Of a stretch of DNA of 64,000 bases, positions 45,881 to 54,261 are shown piece by piece; the stretch's first letter is position 1; each line of letters starts with the position of its first letter. The notes beneath the pieces are model-generated. The model ran no database searches, was not told the origin of the DNA, and saw only the letters and a program-made list of their open reading frames with translations. A program made the translations under genes and the position numbers. This stretch comes from Allobosea lathyri. GTDB taxonomy: Bacteria; Pseudomonadota; Alphaproteobacteria; Rhizobiales; Beijerinckiaceae. The DNA is taken from assembly GCF_900108245.1 (NCBI RefSeq), contig NZ_FNUY01000004.1, positions 1 through 64,000 on the forward strand, written 5' to 3'.

Positions 45881-46798
45881 TCAGGCGCTCTGTCTTTGAG
45901 TGCGGCCGCGAGGCAGGCTGGTAATCACCGCCCCCGCTATGACGATCAATCCGGGCAGCAGCGAACTGTTCTTCAGAAGCTCGCCGAATACGACATATCC
46001 GACCACCGTCAGAAACGGAATCCGGAGGGTGTCGGCGGCGCATAGCTGCAAGGGGCTGCCGTAGCGGGAGGCGTTTGCAAGCGCAATCTGCGTGACGAAA
46101 CCAGCCACCATCAGGACGATGGCCGCAGCCAGGATGGACAGCATGGCGAGCATATCGATGTCCGGCGCCTGGACGGCCGGTGTGGGATCGAGATTGAACA
46201 GGAGAATGGCGATGTAAATTGGCAGCTGTATGCTGTGCATGATGAATACGATGGAGAATACGTTGGAATCCTGAGCGAGCTTCGACAGCATGAGATTGGT
46301 TATCGTCAGCAGGGCGACGGCACCGACTGGTATCAGTAGGCGGATGTCCTGCGAAACGCCTTGCGTATAGAGCAGATACGCACTTCCCAACCCGATCAGC
46401 GCCAGGCCGACAGTGGCGGTTGACCCCGGATAACGGGCGGAGATCGCGATCCCGATCAGGGCCGCGAAGAGCGGCCCGGAAAACTCGACGGTTGCCGTGA
46501 ATCCCAACGGCAGATTGGCTACGCTCCAGATCAGGGCCAGCGAACCCACCAGATGGATCAGGCTCCGCTGGATGTGCAGCTGAACGCCCTGTTCTATCGG
46601 CTGGGGCCGGACCGCACTGATCTTGAAGACGATGAATGCGGCGATGATCAGCGATCCCGCAGATCGGACCGCGGCGATTTCAACAATACGGGAATAAAAG
46701 GACAGATAACGGATCGAGATGGCGACAGCGATATAGGCGAGGAAATGCGTCCCCATCCACGCCGAAAAACAAAAGAATCGGCGGCTCAGCCAGCCCAT
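45881..46798 (-). CDS. EamA/DMT-family transporter linked to a carbamoyltransferase-like gene
   Basis: The 305-residue protein has about ten hydrophobic helices in two EamA repeats; the second begins near L-L-I-P-V-G-A-V-A-L-L-T-I-T-N. It overlaps the end of the carbamoyltransferase-like gene by 13 bases in another frame, so the two are probably co-translated. DMT transporters commonly export amino acids and small metabolites. Base composition appears more AT-rich by eye than the oxidase genes next to it (not computed), which could indicate transfer. It is convergent with the oxidase gene. Confidence 0.86.
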   Translation of the reverse strand: MGWLSRRFFCFSAWMGTHFLAYIAVAISIRYLSFYSRIVEIAAVRSAGSLIIAAFIVFKISAVRPQPIEQGVQLHIQRSLIHLVGSLALIWSVANLPLGFTATVEFSGPLFAALIGIAISARYPGSTATVGLALIGLGSAYLLYTQGVSQDIRLLIPVGAVALLTITNLMLSKLAQDSNVFSIVFIMHSIQLPIYIAILLFNLDPTPAVQAPDIDMLAMLSILAAAIVLMVAGFVTQIALANASRYGSPLQLCAADTLRIPFLTVVGYVVFGELLKNSSLLPGLIVIAGAVITSLPRGRTQRQSA

Positions 46799-47793
46799 GG
46801 AATGCCCATCAGCATTCTGTTGAGGATCGCCATCCTCACCTGCATCGAGAGCTTGACCTGGCGGAAATAGCCGGCGTTGGGCAGGGTGTCACATGACACG
46901 TCCAGCTCGGAAAAACGCGGCAGCGGATTCAGGATGAGGATATCCGAATTGGCATCGATGATTTTCTTGGCCGTCAGCGTGAACGGCTCGGTCTCAAGCT
47001 CCTTGTCGACGGCTTCGCTGCCCAGCGAGGCATGCGAGAAGCGGCTCATGTCCTGCATTTGTATGCTGAGGACATCGTGATCCAGCGTATCGCGGATGTC
47101 GTGGACCACGGCGACCGGACAGCCGAGATTTCGCAACAATTCGAGCGCTTCGCGCATCGGCGGATTGATCGGCACACCCGGCAGGCAGCACAGGGTGAAA
47201 CGCCGCGGCGGCGACAGGCGCAGCATCTTCACGAAGGACAGCGCAAAGCGCGCGCGTGTGTCGCTCGAAAGCGCGATCGACAGGCCCTGAACCGGCCCGC
47301 GCATTTTATGGATGGCGAAAAGATCGATCAAAGCCTGTGTCGGGTGTTCGTCCGCGCCATTGCCGGCATTGATCACCGGCAGGTAGCTCAGACGCCCGAT
47401 CTGATAGGGCAGGCTCTCGGTATGGGAGCGGACGACGATCAGATCGCTATAGGCCTCGACCGTCCGGATGTGATCCTCGATGGATTCACCCGTGGACGTG
47501 CCCATACGGCTACGTTCGGTGTCGAAAACATCCAGTGACTGATGGCCAAGCCGCAAGGCAGCAGCCTGAAAGCCCAGGCGGGTGCGGGTGCTGCGCTGAT
47601 CGAACAGGGTCGCGACCACTTTCGGGCGCCGCCGCATGACCGGTGCGGCCGGCACATAGTCGCCGGAGCCGTCGTCTTCATTCTCCTCGGCCAGATACTG
47701 CTCGGCTCGCGCGAAAATATCCTCAAGGTCGTCCCGAGAAATGGAATCAGCGCCAAGCAAGTCTTTGCCGCTTGGGTAGTTCGGCCTCTGCAT
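46786..47793 (-). CDS. Divergent aspartate/ornithine carbamoyltransferase family protein
   Basis: The 335-residue protein keeps the carbamoyl-phosphate signature S-T-R-T-R (68-72), Arg122, H-P-T-Q (150-153) and L-P-R (291-293) of aspartate carbamoyltransferase. It differs at the amino-acid side. The loop that reads K-K-G-E-T in E. coli PyrB, with catalytic Lys84, reads S-T-G-E-S here (100-104). The segment around Arg229 (M-T-R-V-Q-K-E-R) reads S-I-Q-M-Q-D-M-S-R. Aspartate is therefore unlikely to be the acceptor. It lies between a c-di-GMP gene (27 bases upstream) and an overlapping exporter gene, not near pyrimidine genes. Confidence 0.85.
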   Translation of the reverse strand: MQRPNYPSGKDLLGADSISRDDLEDIFARAEQYLAEENEDDGSGDYVPAAPVMRRRPKVVATLFDQRSTRTRLGFQAAALRLGHQSLDVFDTERSRMGTSTGESIEDHIRTVEAYSDLIVVRSHTESLPYQIGRLSYLPVINAGNGADEHPTQALIDLFAIHKMRGPVQGLSIALSSDTRARFALSFVKMLRLSPPRRFTLCCLPGVPINPPMREALELLRNLGCPVAVVHDIRDTLDHDVLSIQMQDMSRFSHASLGSEAVDKELETEPFTLTAKKIIDANSDILILNPLPRFSELDVSCDTLPNAGYFRQVKLSMQVRMAILNRMLMGIPWAG

Positions 47794-47820
47794 TGTAGCC
47801 AGACTCCAGTTTCGGCCCGA

Positions 47821-49812
47821 CTAGCGCGGAGATCCTGAGGCAGCCTTCGGTCGCTTCCTGGGGGCACTCGTCGAAGGATCCGCGCCCACGCTGGCGGGTT
47901 TGGATCGATCGGACGGCACACGCTCCTTGATGATCGAGAGCAGCTCGTCGTCCCACATCGGCCTGGCGAATATGAAGCCTTGAATCCCGTGCAGGCTGAA
48001 GCGCCGCATCGCGGCCAGCTGCGGCTCCGTCTCGACCCCCTCGACGATGATGAGCAGACCCAACTGGTGGGCGAGGTCCGTGATCGCCGCCATCAAGGCA
48101 TTCACCTTGCGCGACACTTCGATCTCGTGGCTGAAGGATTTGTCGATCTTGATGATATCGATCGGCAGCTTGACCAGATAGCTCAGCGACGAATAGCCCG
48201 TCCCGAAATCATCCAGCGCGATCCTGACCCCCATGGTCCGCAGCCGCATCAGGCTGTCGATGATATGGGGCGCATCCTCGATGAGCGTCGACTCGGTGAT
48301 CTCGAGCGTCAGCCGGCGCGGCTGCAGGCCGGTCCGCCGCAGGATCGCGGCAACAACTGCGACAAGGTCGTGATCGCTCTCGAACTGCCGGGCCGAGACA
48401 TTGACGCTCACCCCGACATTGCGCGGCCATGTCAGCGCGGCCCGCGCCGCAGTCTCGATCGTCCACGCCCCCAGAACCCTGATCAGCCCGGTCCGCTCGG
48501 CGACCGGAATGAACGTCGCGGGGCTGATATGGCCGCGTGTCGGATGCTCCCAGCGCAGCAGCGCTTCGACCAGCGTGACGCTTCCCGAGCGCGGATTGTA
48601 GATCGGCTGATATGCGAGCTGGAACTGTCCGGTCCGGATCGCCTCCCGCATGTCGGCCTCGAATGCGAGATGCTCGTCATGTTCGGCGCTCAACTCGGCG
48701 GTATAGACCGCGAAGTGATTTCGCCCGTCTGACTTGGCCTTGTAGAGGGCGATGTCGGCGCGCTTCAGGGCCTCCTCGACCGTCATGCTGCGATCGGCCA
48801 GGACGATGCCGACGCTGACCGTCGCCGTGATGCTGCGCCCCTTGATCCTGCGCTGGGAACCAATCCGCGCCAGCACGCGGCGCGCAAGCTCGATCGCCTC
48901 GGACGTCCCGCAGGACGTCACGATCATGAATTCGTCGCCGCCCATGCGGGCGACCATCTCGCCGCTCGCGAGGCAGGACGACAGGGTCTCGCCGATGGAG
49001 ACGAGCAAGGCATCCCCGACATCATGACCGAAGGAATCGTTGATGACCTTGAAATGATCGATATCGACCGAAAGCAGCGTCAGGCTCTTCCTGCTGGCCA
49101 GTTCGTGGTCGAGCTTGAACAGCAAGGCGCGCCTGTTGTCGAGATTGGTAAGGGCATCCCGATTGGCCAGAATCTCTAGCTCTTTCATCGACCGGAAACG
49201 GGCAATGAACATCTGATGGATGATCTGCGTGCTGGAGAACGTCAGGGTCGTCGTCAGCAGAACCGTGAGCGCGATCAGGATATAGGCCGGTTCCAATGTG
49301 AGCAGCAGCGCGATCGTGAAAGGTATTCCCGAGATCAGGACCTGAATCTTCGTGATCAAAGGGCGCGACGTGTTGCGCCCCGAGATGCCCGCGAGATAGC
49401 CGATCGATTGCGCGATCGCCAGAACTGCGACGGGCTGGGTCGGATAGCGCCACAAGGCATAGCAGCTGAACCCGGCGATGAGCGCTGCCGTCGCCCAGGC
49501 CCCGATCATGGCCAGCCGCTCGAAACGGGGTGCATCGAACGCGATATCCGCCGAGATTCGAGCGCGGCTGTACATCCGGTGGGTTTCGAACCGGAAGACG
49601 CCCAGACCCGCCATCAAGACGGCCAGCGCGTAGAAGACGGGATCATGCCCAGCAAGGATGCCCGCACCGGCTATCACCGCCGTGACCGTAACCGAGCCGA
49701 CCAGAATGGGACCACGGGTCGCATAGAGCGCCGCAATCAGCTGCTCGTTCAGCGCGTCCTGCTCTTCGAGGAGCGCCATCGAGATAGCGCCCCTTTCTGC
49801 TGTTTTAGGCAT
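47821..49812 (-). CDS. Membrane GGDEF-EAL protein (diguanylate cyclase/phosphodiesterase)
   Basis: The ATG at 49812 gives 663 residues; a GTG three codons earlier or an ATG at 49779 after a GAAAGGGG are alternatives. Six hydrophobic helices fill residues about 25-190. The GGDEF domain has intact R-M-G-G-D-E-F near 291 but no RxxD inhibitory site. The EAL domain keeps E-A-L-L-R-W near 416, D-D-F-G-T-G-Y-S-S-L near 533, I-K-I-D-K-S-F and E-G-V-E-T, so both activities look possible. It heads a three-gene unit with the carbamoyltransferase-like and EamA genes, an unusual partnership. Confidence 0.93.
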   Translation of the reverse strand: MPKTAERGAISMALLEEQDALNEQLIAALYATRGPILVGSVTVTAVIAGAGILAGHDPVFYALAVLMAGLGVFRFETHRMYSRARISADIAFDAPRFERLAMIGAWATAALIAGFSCYALWRYPTQPVAVLAIAQSIGYLAGISGRNTSRPLITKIQVLISGIPFTIALLLTLEPAYILIALTVLLTTTLTFSSTQIIHQMFIARFRSMKELEILANRDALTNLDNRRALLFKLDHELASRKSLTLLSVDIDHFKVINDSFGHDVGDALLVSIGETLSSCLASGEMVARMGGDEFMIVTSCGTSEAIELARRVLARIGSQRRIKGRSITATVSVGIVLADRSMTVEEALKRADIALYKAKSDGRNHFAVYTAELSAEHDEHLAFEADMREAIRTGQFQLAYQPIYNPRSGSVTLVEALLRWEHPTRGHISPATFIPVAERTGLIRVLGAWTIETAARAALTWPRNVGVSVNVSARQFESDHDLVAVVAAILRRTGLQPRRLTLEITESTLIEDAPHIIDSLMRLRTMGVRIALDDFGTGYSSLSYLVKLPIDIIKIDKSFSHEIEVSRKVNALMAAITDLAHQLGLLIIVEGVETEPQLAAMRRFSLHGIQGFIFARPMWDDELLSIIKERVPSDRSKPASVGADPSTSAPRKRPKAASGSPR

Positions 49813-50131
49813 AAGACACACTCAACGTGGAAGTTGGCTGCACTACCTTGGAAAGACATCGGCTCTCGGGCTTCGGTTCGATCATCCGCCGTCAAGGTTG
49901 ACTAAATGCTAAGATTATCTTTGCCGGCATGGGACTCCCGTAGAGTTTCAGCGCATTTATTTTATCAGGTCGATAGCCACGGATGTCGAGATCGCCGATT
50001 GGCGAGCGGACCAACGCTTCAATTCGTCGTCGACACGGAACCCTGGGAGAGCGCTGCGGCGGCGATACCGCCTGCCGCGGATTGTGTTAGGCGATAGCGT
50101 GATTGATCCGCCCTCTCGATCCGGCTTGCTC
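49813..50131. other. Divergent intergenic region, no gene seen
   Basis: These 319 bases separate the divergent GGDEF-EAL and DmpA-like genes. Part of it (about 49895-49970) is distinctly AT-rich compared with its surroundings and probably holds promoters for one or both directions. No convincing open frame or inverted repeat was found. Confidence 0.5.
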
Positions 50132-51193
50132 ATGACGTCTCGAACCCAGACCTTTCGTGCTCGTGATTTCCATCTCGTCTGCGGCACCCTGCCGTCCGGC
50201 CCCCTGAACGCGATCACCGACGTTGCCGGCGTCGCGGTTGGGCACAGGACGGTCCGCGAGGGCGATATCCTCACAGGCTTCACAGCGATCCAGCCTCATC
50301 CCGGCGATCTGTTCCGCCAGAAGGTCAGGTGCGGGGTGGAGATCATCAACGGCTTCGGCAAGAGCGCCGGCCTGTTGCAGGTCGCGGAGCTCGGGCAGGT
50401 CGAGACCCCGCTCCTGCTCGGCAACACCTTCGCGATAGGGACTGGTTTCGATGCGCTGGTGAGCCGCGCTCTGGCTGCAAATCCCGACATCGGTCGCGAA
50501 ACCGGCACCGTCAACCCGGTCGTGCTCGAATGCAATGATGGCTGGCTGTCCGACATCCGGGCGCGGCACCTCACGGAGGCTGACGCCTTCGCGGCACTCG
50601 ACGGCGCGCGCGGCGCGGCGGTCGAGGAAGGAGCGGTCGGCGCCGGCACGGGCATGAGCGCGTTCGGCTTCAAGGGAGGCATCGGCACCGCATCGCGTAT
50701 CATGACGCTGGACGGGCGCCCCTTCACGCTGGGAGCCTTGGTCCTCGCCAATTTCGGCACGCCCGGCGATCTCGTTCTGCCGGATGGGCGCCGGCCGCTT
50801 CCCACGCACGAACCATCATTGAATGAACGCGAGCGCGGCTCCGTCATCGTGGTGCTGGCGACCGACATCCCGATGGAATCGCGGCAGTTGAAGCGCGTCG
50901 CCAGGCGCGCCGGCGCAGGCCTCGCTCGCCTCGGCGCCTTCTGGGGCAATGGCAGCGGCGACATCGCCCTCGCATTCACGACGGCCAATCCGATCGGCCA
51001 TCATGACCGGGCCGATCTCCTGCCTTTATCCGTCCTGAACGAGAACCGGATCGATCACGCCTTCCGGGCAGCGGCGGAGGCGACCCAGGAAGCCGTCCTG
51101 AACGCCATGCTGGCCGCGCCCGCAACGACCGGCCGCGACGGCCATCATCGCCCATCCCTCGCCGACGTGCTGACGGCCTGGCCCTCGCCATAG
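50132..51193 (+). CDS. P1-family peptidase (DmpA/BapA-like aminopeptidase)
   Basis: The ATG at 50132 gives 353 residues. The autoprocessing site G-N-G-S-G-D places the nucleophile at Ser275, and cleavage before it would yield alpha and beta subunits, as in DmpA and the beta-peptidyl aminopeptidases. Other family segments are I-T-D-V-A-G-V-A-V-G-H, E-I-I-N-G-F-G-K-S-A-G, G-N-T-F-A-I-G-T and G-A-G-T-G-M-S-A-F-G-F-K-G-G-I-G-T-A-S-R. It would release N-terminal D- or beta-amino acids or small L-residues. The ribosome site is weak. Confidence 0.92.
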   Translation: MTSRTQTFRARDFHLVCGTLPSGPLNAITDVAGVAVGHRTVREGDILTGFTAIQPHPGDLFRQKVRCGVEIINGFGKSAGLLQVAELGQVETPLLLGNTFAIGTGFDALVSRALAANPDIGRETGTVNPVVLECNDGWLSDIRARHLTEADAFAALDGARGAAVEEGAVGAGTGMSAFGFKGGIGTASRIMTLDGRPFTLGALVLANFGTPGDLVLPDGRRPLPTHEPSLNERERGSVIVVLATDIPMESRQLKRVARRAGAGLARLGAFWGNGSGDIALAFTTANPIGHHDRADLLPLSVLNENRIDHAFRAAAEATQEAVLNAMLAAPATTGRDGHHRPSLADVLTAWPSP

Positions 51194-51226
51194 CGCGGGC
51201 ACTGGCTCGTCACAGGGGAGATCGAC

Positions 51227-52876
51227 TCAAGCCGCAGCGAAAGCCATGTTGATGATCGCCTGCGCCTCCTCCTGGATCTGCCGCAGATGCGCCTCGTCGC
51301 GAAAGCTCTCGGCGTAGATCTTGTAGACCTCCTCGGTTCCCGAGGGGCGCGCGCAGAACCAGCCGTCCTTGGTCGAAACCTTCACGCCGCCGATCGCGGC
51401 GCCGTTACCCGGCGCGTCGCTCTGGATCGCCGTGATCGGCTCCCCGGCCAGTTCCTTTGCCGTGATCTGCGGCGCGGCAAGCGTCTTCAGCACCGCCTTC
51501 TGCGCCGGCGTGGCGGCTGCGTCGACGCGGGCATAAAGCGGCGCGCCAAGCTCGGCGGTCAGCCCCTCATAGAGCATATTGGGATCGGCGCCGGTGCTGG
51601 CGGTGATCTCGGCTGCGAGCAGGCCCAGGATGATGCCGTCCTTGTCGGTGGTCCAGCTCGTGCCGTCCCGGCGCAGGAAGGACGCGCCAGCGCTCTCCTC
51701 GCCGGCGAAGCCGAAGCCGCCATCCGACAACCCATCGACGAACCATTTGAAGCCGACGGGGACCTCGACGAGGCGGCGGCCAAGCTTGCCGGCCACGCGA
51801 TCGATCATGGCGCTGCTGACGATCGTCTTGCCTATCGCGGCCTTTGCAGGCCAGTTCGGGCGGTTGGGGAAGAGATAGGCGATCGATGTCGCCAGATAAT
51901 GGTTGGGGTTCATCAGCCCGCCGCTGCGAGTGACGATGCCGTGGCGGTCGGCGTCGGTGTCGTTGGCGAAGACGACGTCGAAGCGGTCGCGCATGCCGAT
52001 CAGGCTCGCCATCGCATAAGGCGACGAGCAGTCCATCCTGATCTTGCCGTCCCAATCGGCGCTCATGAAGCCGAAGGTCGGATCGAGGCGGGCGTCGATC
52101 ACGGTCGCGTTGAGCCCATAGCGCTCGATGATCGGGCCGTAATAGTCGAGCCCCGCTCCGCCCAGCGGCCCGATGCCGATGGTCACGCCGGAGCTGCGAA
52201 TCTTTTCCATGTCGACGACCTCGGCGAGATCCCCGACATAAGCATCGATATAGCCGTAGCGCTTGACCAGATCCGACTTCAGCGCCCGCTCATAGGGCAT
52301 GCGCAGCACGCCGCCGAGCCCCTCGGCGATCAGGGCGTTCGCCGTTCGCTCGATCCAGCCGGTGGCGTCGGTATCGGCCGGGCCGCCATGGGGCATGTTG
52401 TATTTGAAGCCGCCATCGGCCGGCGGGTTGTGCGAGGGCGAAATCACCACGCCGTCGGCAAGGCCGGAACTGCGGCCGCGATTATGACCGATGATGGCAT
52501 GCGAGATGACCGGCGTCGGCGTGAAGCGCAGATGCTCGTCGACCATGGTGACGACGCCATTGGCCGCGAAGACCTCGACCGCCGTCTCGAAGGCCGGGCG
52601 CGAGAGCGCATGCGTATCGATGCCCAGAAACAGCGGGCCATCGATGCCATGCTGCTTGCGGTAGAGACAGATCGCCTGGGCAATCGCGAGGATATGCGCT
52701 TCGTTGAAGGATAGCAGGAAGGAGGAGCCGCGATGGCCCGAGGTGCCGAAAGCGACGCGCTGCGCGGCCTGTGTCGGATCGGGGCGGTCGAAATAGGCTT
52801 GAAGCAGCTTGGCGACGTCAACCAGCTGGCTGGGATCGAGGGGCATGCCGGCGAGAGGGCTCACTTTGGCTGTCAT
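51227..52876 (-). CDS. pgm: Phosphoglucomutase (alpha-D-glucose phosphate-specific)
   Basis: The ATG at 52876, preceded by AGGAAG, gives 549 residues, the length of E. coli Pgm. The phosphoserine loop is S-P-S-H-N-P-P near residues 145-151, the metal loop D-T-D-A-D-R-H-G, the sugar-binding loop G-E-E-S-A-G-A-S-F, and the phosphate-binding loop R-P-S-G-T-E-E. It interconverts glucose 6-phosphate and glucose 1-phosphate. This supplies UDP-glucose and UDP-galactose for the polysaccharide genes that start 415 bases away and for periplasmic glucans. Confidence 0.95.
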   Translation of the reverse strand: MTAKVSPLAGMPLDPSQLVDVAKLLQAYFDRPDPTQAAQRVAFGTSGHRGSSFLLSFNEAHILAIAQAICLYRKQHGIDGPLFLGIDTHALSRPAFETAVEVFAANGVVTMVDEHLRFTPTPVISHAIIGHNRGRSSGLADGVVISPSHNPPADGGFKYNMPHGGPADTDATGWIERTANALIAEGLGGVLRMPYERALKSDLVKRYGYIDAYVGDLAEVVDMEKIRSSGVTIGIGPLGGAGLDYYGPIIERYGLNATVIDARLDPTFGFMSADWDGKIRMDCSSPYAMASLIGMRDRFDVVFANDTDADRHGIVTRSGGLMNPNHYLATSIAYLFPNRPNWPAKAAIGKTIVSSAMIDRVAGKLGRRLVEVPVGFKWFVDGLSDGGFGFAGEESAGASFLRRDGTSWTTDKDGIILGLLAAEITASTGADPNMLYEGLTAELGAPLYARVDAAATPAQKAVLKTLAAPQITAKELAGEPITAIQSDAPGNGAAIGGVKVSTKDGWFCARPSGTEEVYKIYAESFRDEAHLRQIQEEAQAIINMAFAAA

Positions 52877-53291
52877 CAAAACTTCCTGGACCGTGGACCG
52901 CGAAACGGGCCGCGCTGACGTTGTGGGGCGACACGTTACCATTGCAAAGATTTCTGAACGGCTTTGCAACGGCGTTGCCAACCGCTGACATGCCTGCCCC
53001 GACATGGACGCCGGGCCAGGCAAAGGCTCCAACTCGCGGGTGCACGCATTGATCCCGAAGCCCGCTTGGCACTCACTTGTTACGAGAGTTGGCGCGCGAC
53101 AAACGGGCCATGGCACATTTCCTGCCTATAGGTCAGCGGGGAGATCGGTCGGGTACCCATGAGTGTAATCGTGCCAATGAGTATGGCTGGACGTCACGGC
53201 ATGCGCCCGTCGCCGGCCGAAGCCAAAGGGATCGCGCGCGCAATGCCTATCCAAGCACCACGGCTCTCAGGCGTACAGGCCTAGGGCAACC
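52877..53291. other. Intergenic region between pgm and the polysaccharide locus
   Basis: No established gene is visible in these 415 bases between divergent genes. A 41-codon frame (53159-53284, MSVIVPMSMAG...SGVQA) ends seven bases before the glycosyltransferase start; it is listed separately. Promoters for pgm and the polysaccharide genes must lie here. Confidence 0.5.
53159..53284 (+). CDS. Candidate 41-residue leader peptide or small protein
   Basis: ATG at 53159 to TAG at 53284, ending seven bases before the glycosyltransferase gene start. The peptide is basic, with no signal or membrane segment. A GGGGAG lies about 15 bases upstream of the start, further than usual. It may be a chance frame, or a translated leader that couples to the downstream gene. 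Confidence 0.25.
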   Translation: MSVIVPMSMAGRHGMRPSPAEAKGIARAMPIQAPRLSGVQA

Positions 53292-54188
53292 ATGTCGCAT
53301 AACCCGATTTTTATCGCGATCGCGACTGCAGGCCGACGTGACGTCCTCACGCAGACGCTCGGTGAGCTTTCGAGGCAGACCCGTTTGCCCGACGAGGTTT
53401 TCATCTGTCCCGCCGAGCCCGCCGATGTCGATCGCGAAGCGCTTGAGCGCCTGTCTTTGAAGGTTACGATCGTGACCTCGGAGAAAGGCTCCTGCCATCA
53501 GCGCAACGCCATCATCGCCAGGCTCGCCGGCGAGAAGGAAGGGCTGATAACCTTCTTCGACGATGATTTCTTCCCGCGGCCCGACTATCTGGCGGAAACC
53601 GAAGCGCTGTTTGCGCAGCATGCAGACATCGTGATCGCGTCGGGCCTCGTGCTCGCCGATGGCGCTACGGGCCCGGGACTGAGCAGCGACGAAGCTCATG
53701 CCATCCTGCGCGCCGGCGATCGTCAGTTCGATCAGCCGGAGCTGCACGACCTGCATAACGGCTATGGCTGCAACATGACCGTGCGACTGGCGGCGCTGAA
53801 CCGGCACGCCGTCCGCTTCGACGAGGCTCTCCCGCTCTATGGCTGGCTTGAGGATGTCGATTTCAGCCGACAGCTCTCCGGCTGCGGGCGGATCGTCGGC
53901 TGCCGACGCATGCAGGGGGTTCATCTCGGCGCAAAACGCGGCCGCACCTCCGGGCTTCGCTTCGGCTATTCCCAGATCGCCAATCCCTGGCACCTGTTCA
54001 GGAAAAAGACCATGCGCGCCGACCGGGCGCTCATTCAGGTCGCGCGCAATGTCGGCTCGAACGTCACCCGCGTCCTGAGACCGGAGCCCTGGGTCGACCG
54101 CAAGGGCCGGCTTCTCGGCAATGCGCTGGCGGTGCTCGACCTGATGCGCGGCCGGATCAGCCCCGCCAACATCCTGAAGCTCAAATGA
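53292..54188 (+). CDS. Glycosyltransferase family 2
   Basis: The 298-residue GT-A protein begins F-I-A-I-A-T-A-G-R-R-D and has the metal-binding acidic motif F-F-D-D-D-F near residue 78, and the catalytic-base region Y-G-W-L-E-D-V-D-F-S near 185. The S-C-H-Q-R-N-A block fits nucleotide-sugar binding. It is the first gene of the plus-strand arm of the polysaccharide locus (GT2, GH16, GT4). Donor and acceptor are unknown. Confidence 0.9.
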   Translation: MSHNPIFIAIATAGRRDVLTQTLGELSRQTRLPDEVFICPAEPADVDREALERLSLKVTIVTSEKGSCHQRNAIIARLAGEKEGLITFFDDDFFPRPDYLAETEALFAQHADIVIASGLVLADGATGPGLSSDEAHAILRAGDRQFDQPELHDLHNGYGCNMTVRLAALNRHAVRFDEALPLYGWLEDVDFSRQLSGCGRIVGCRRMQGVHLGAKRGRTSGLRFGYSQIANPWHLFRKKTMRADRALIQVARNVGSNVTRVLRPEPWVDRKGRLLGNALAVLDLMRGRISPANILKLK

Positions 54189-54261
54189 CGGGGGGATCGG
54201 GCTCGGCAAACAGGCAGCGGGCGTTGCCTTGCCTCTGGCCACAAAAGGGCAATGCCACGTC

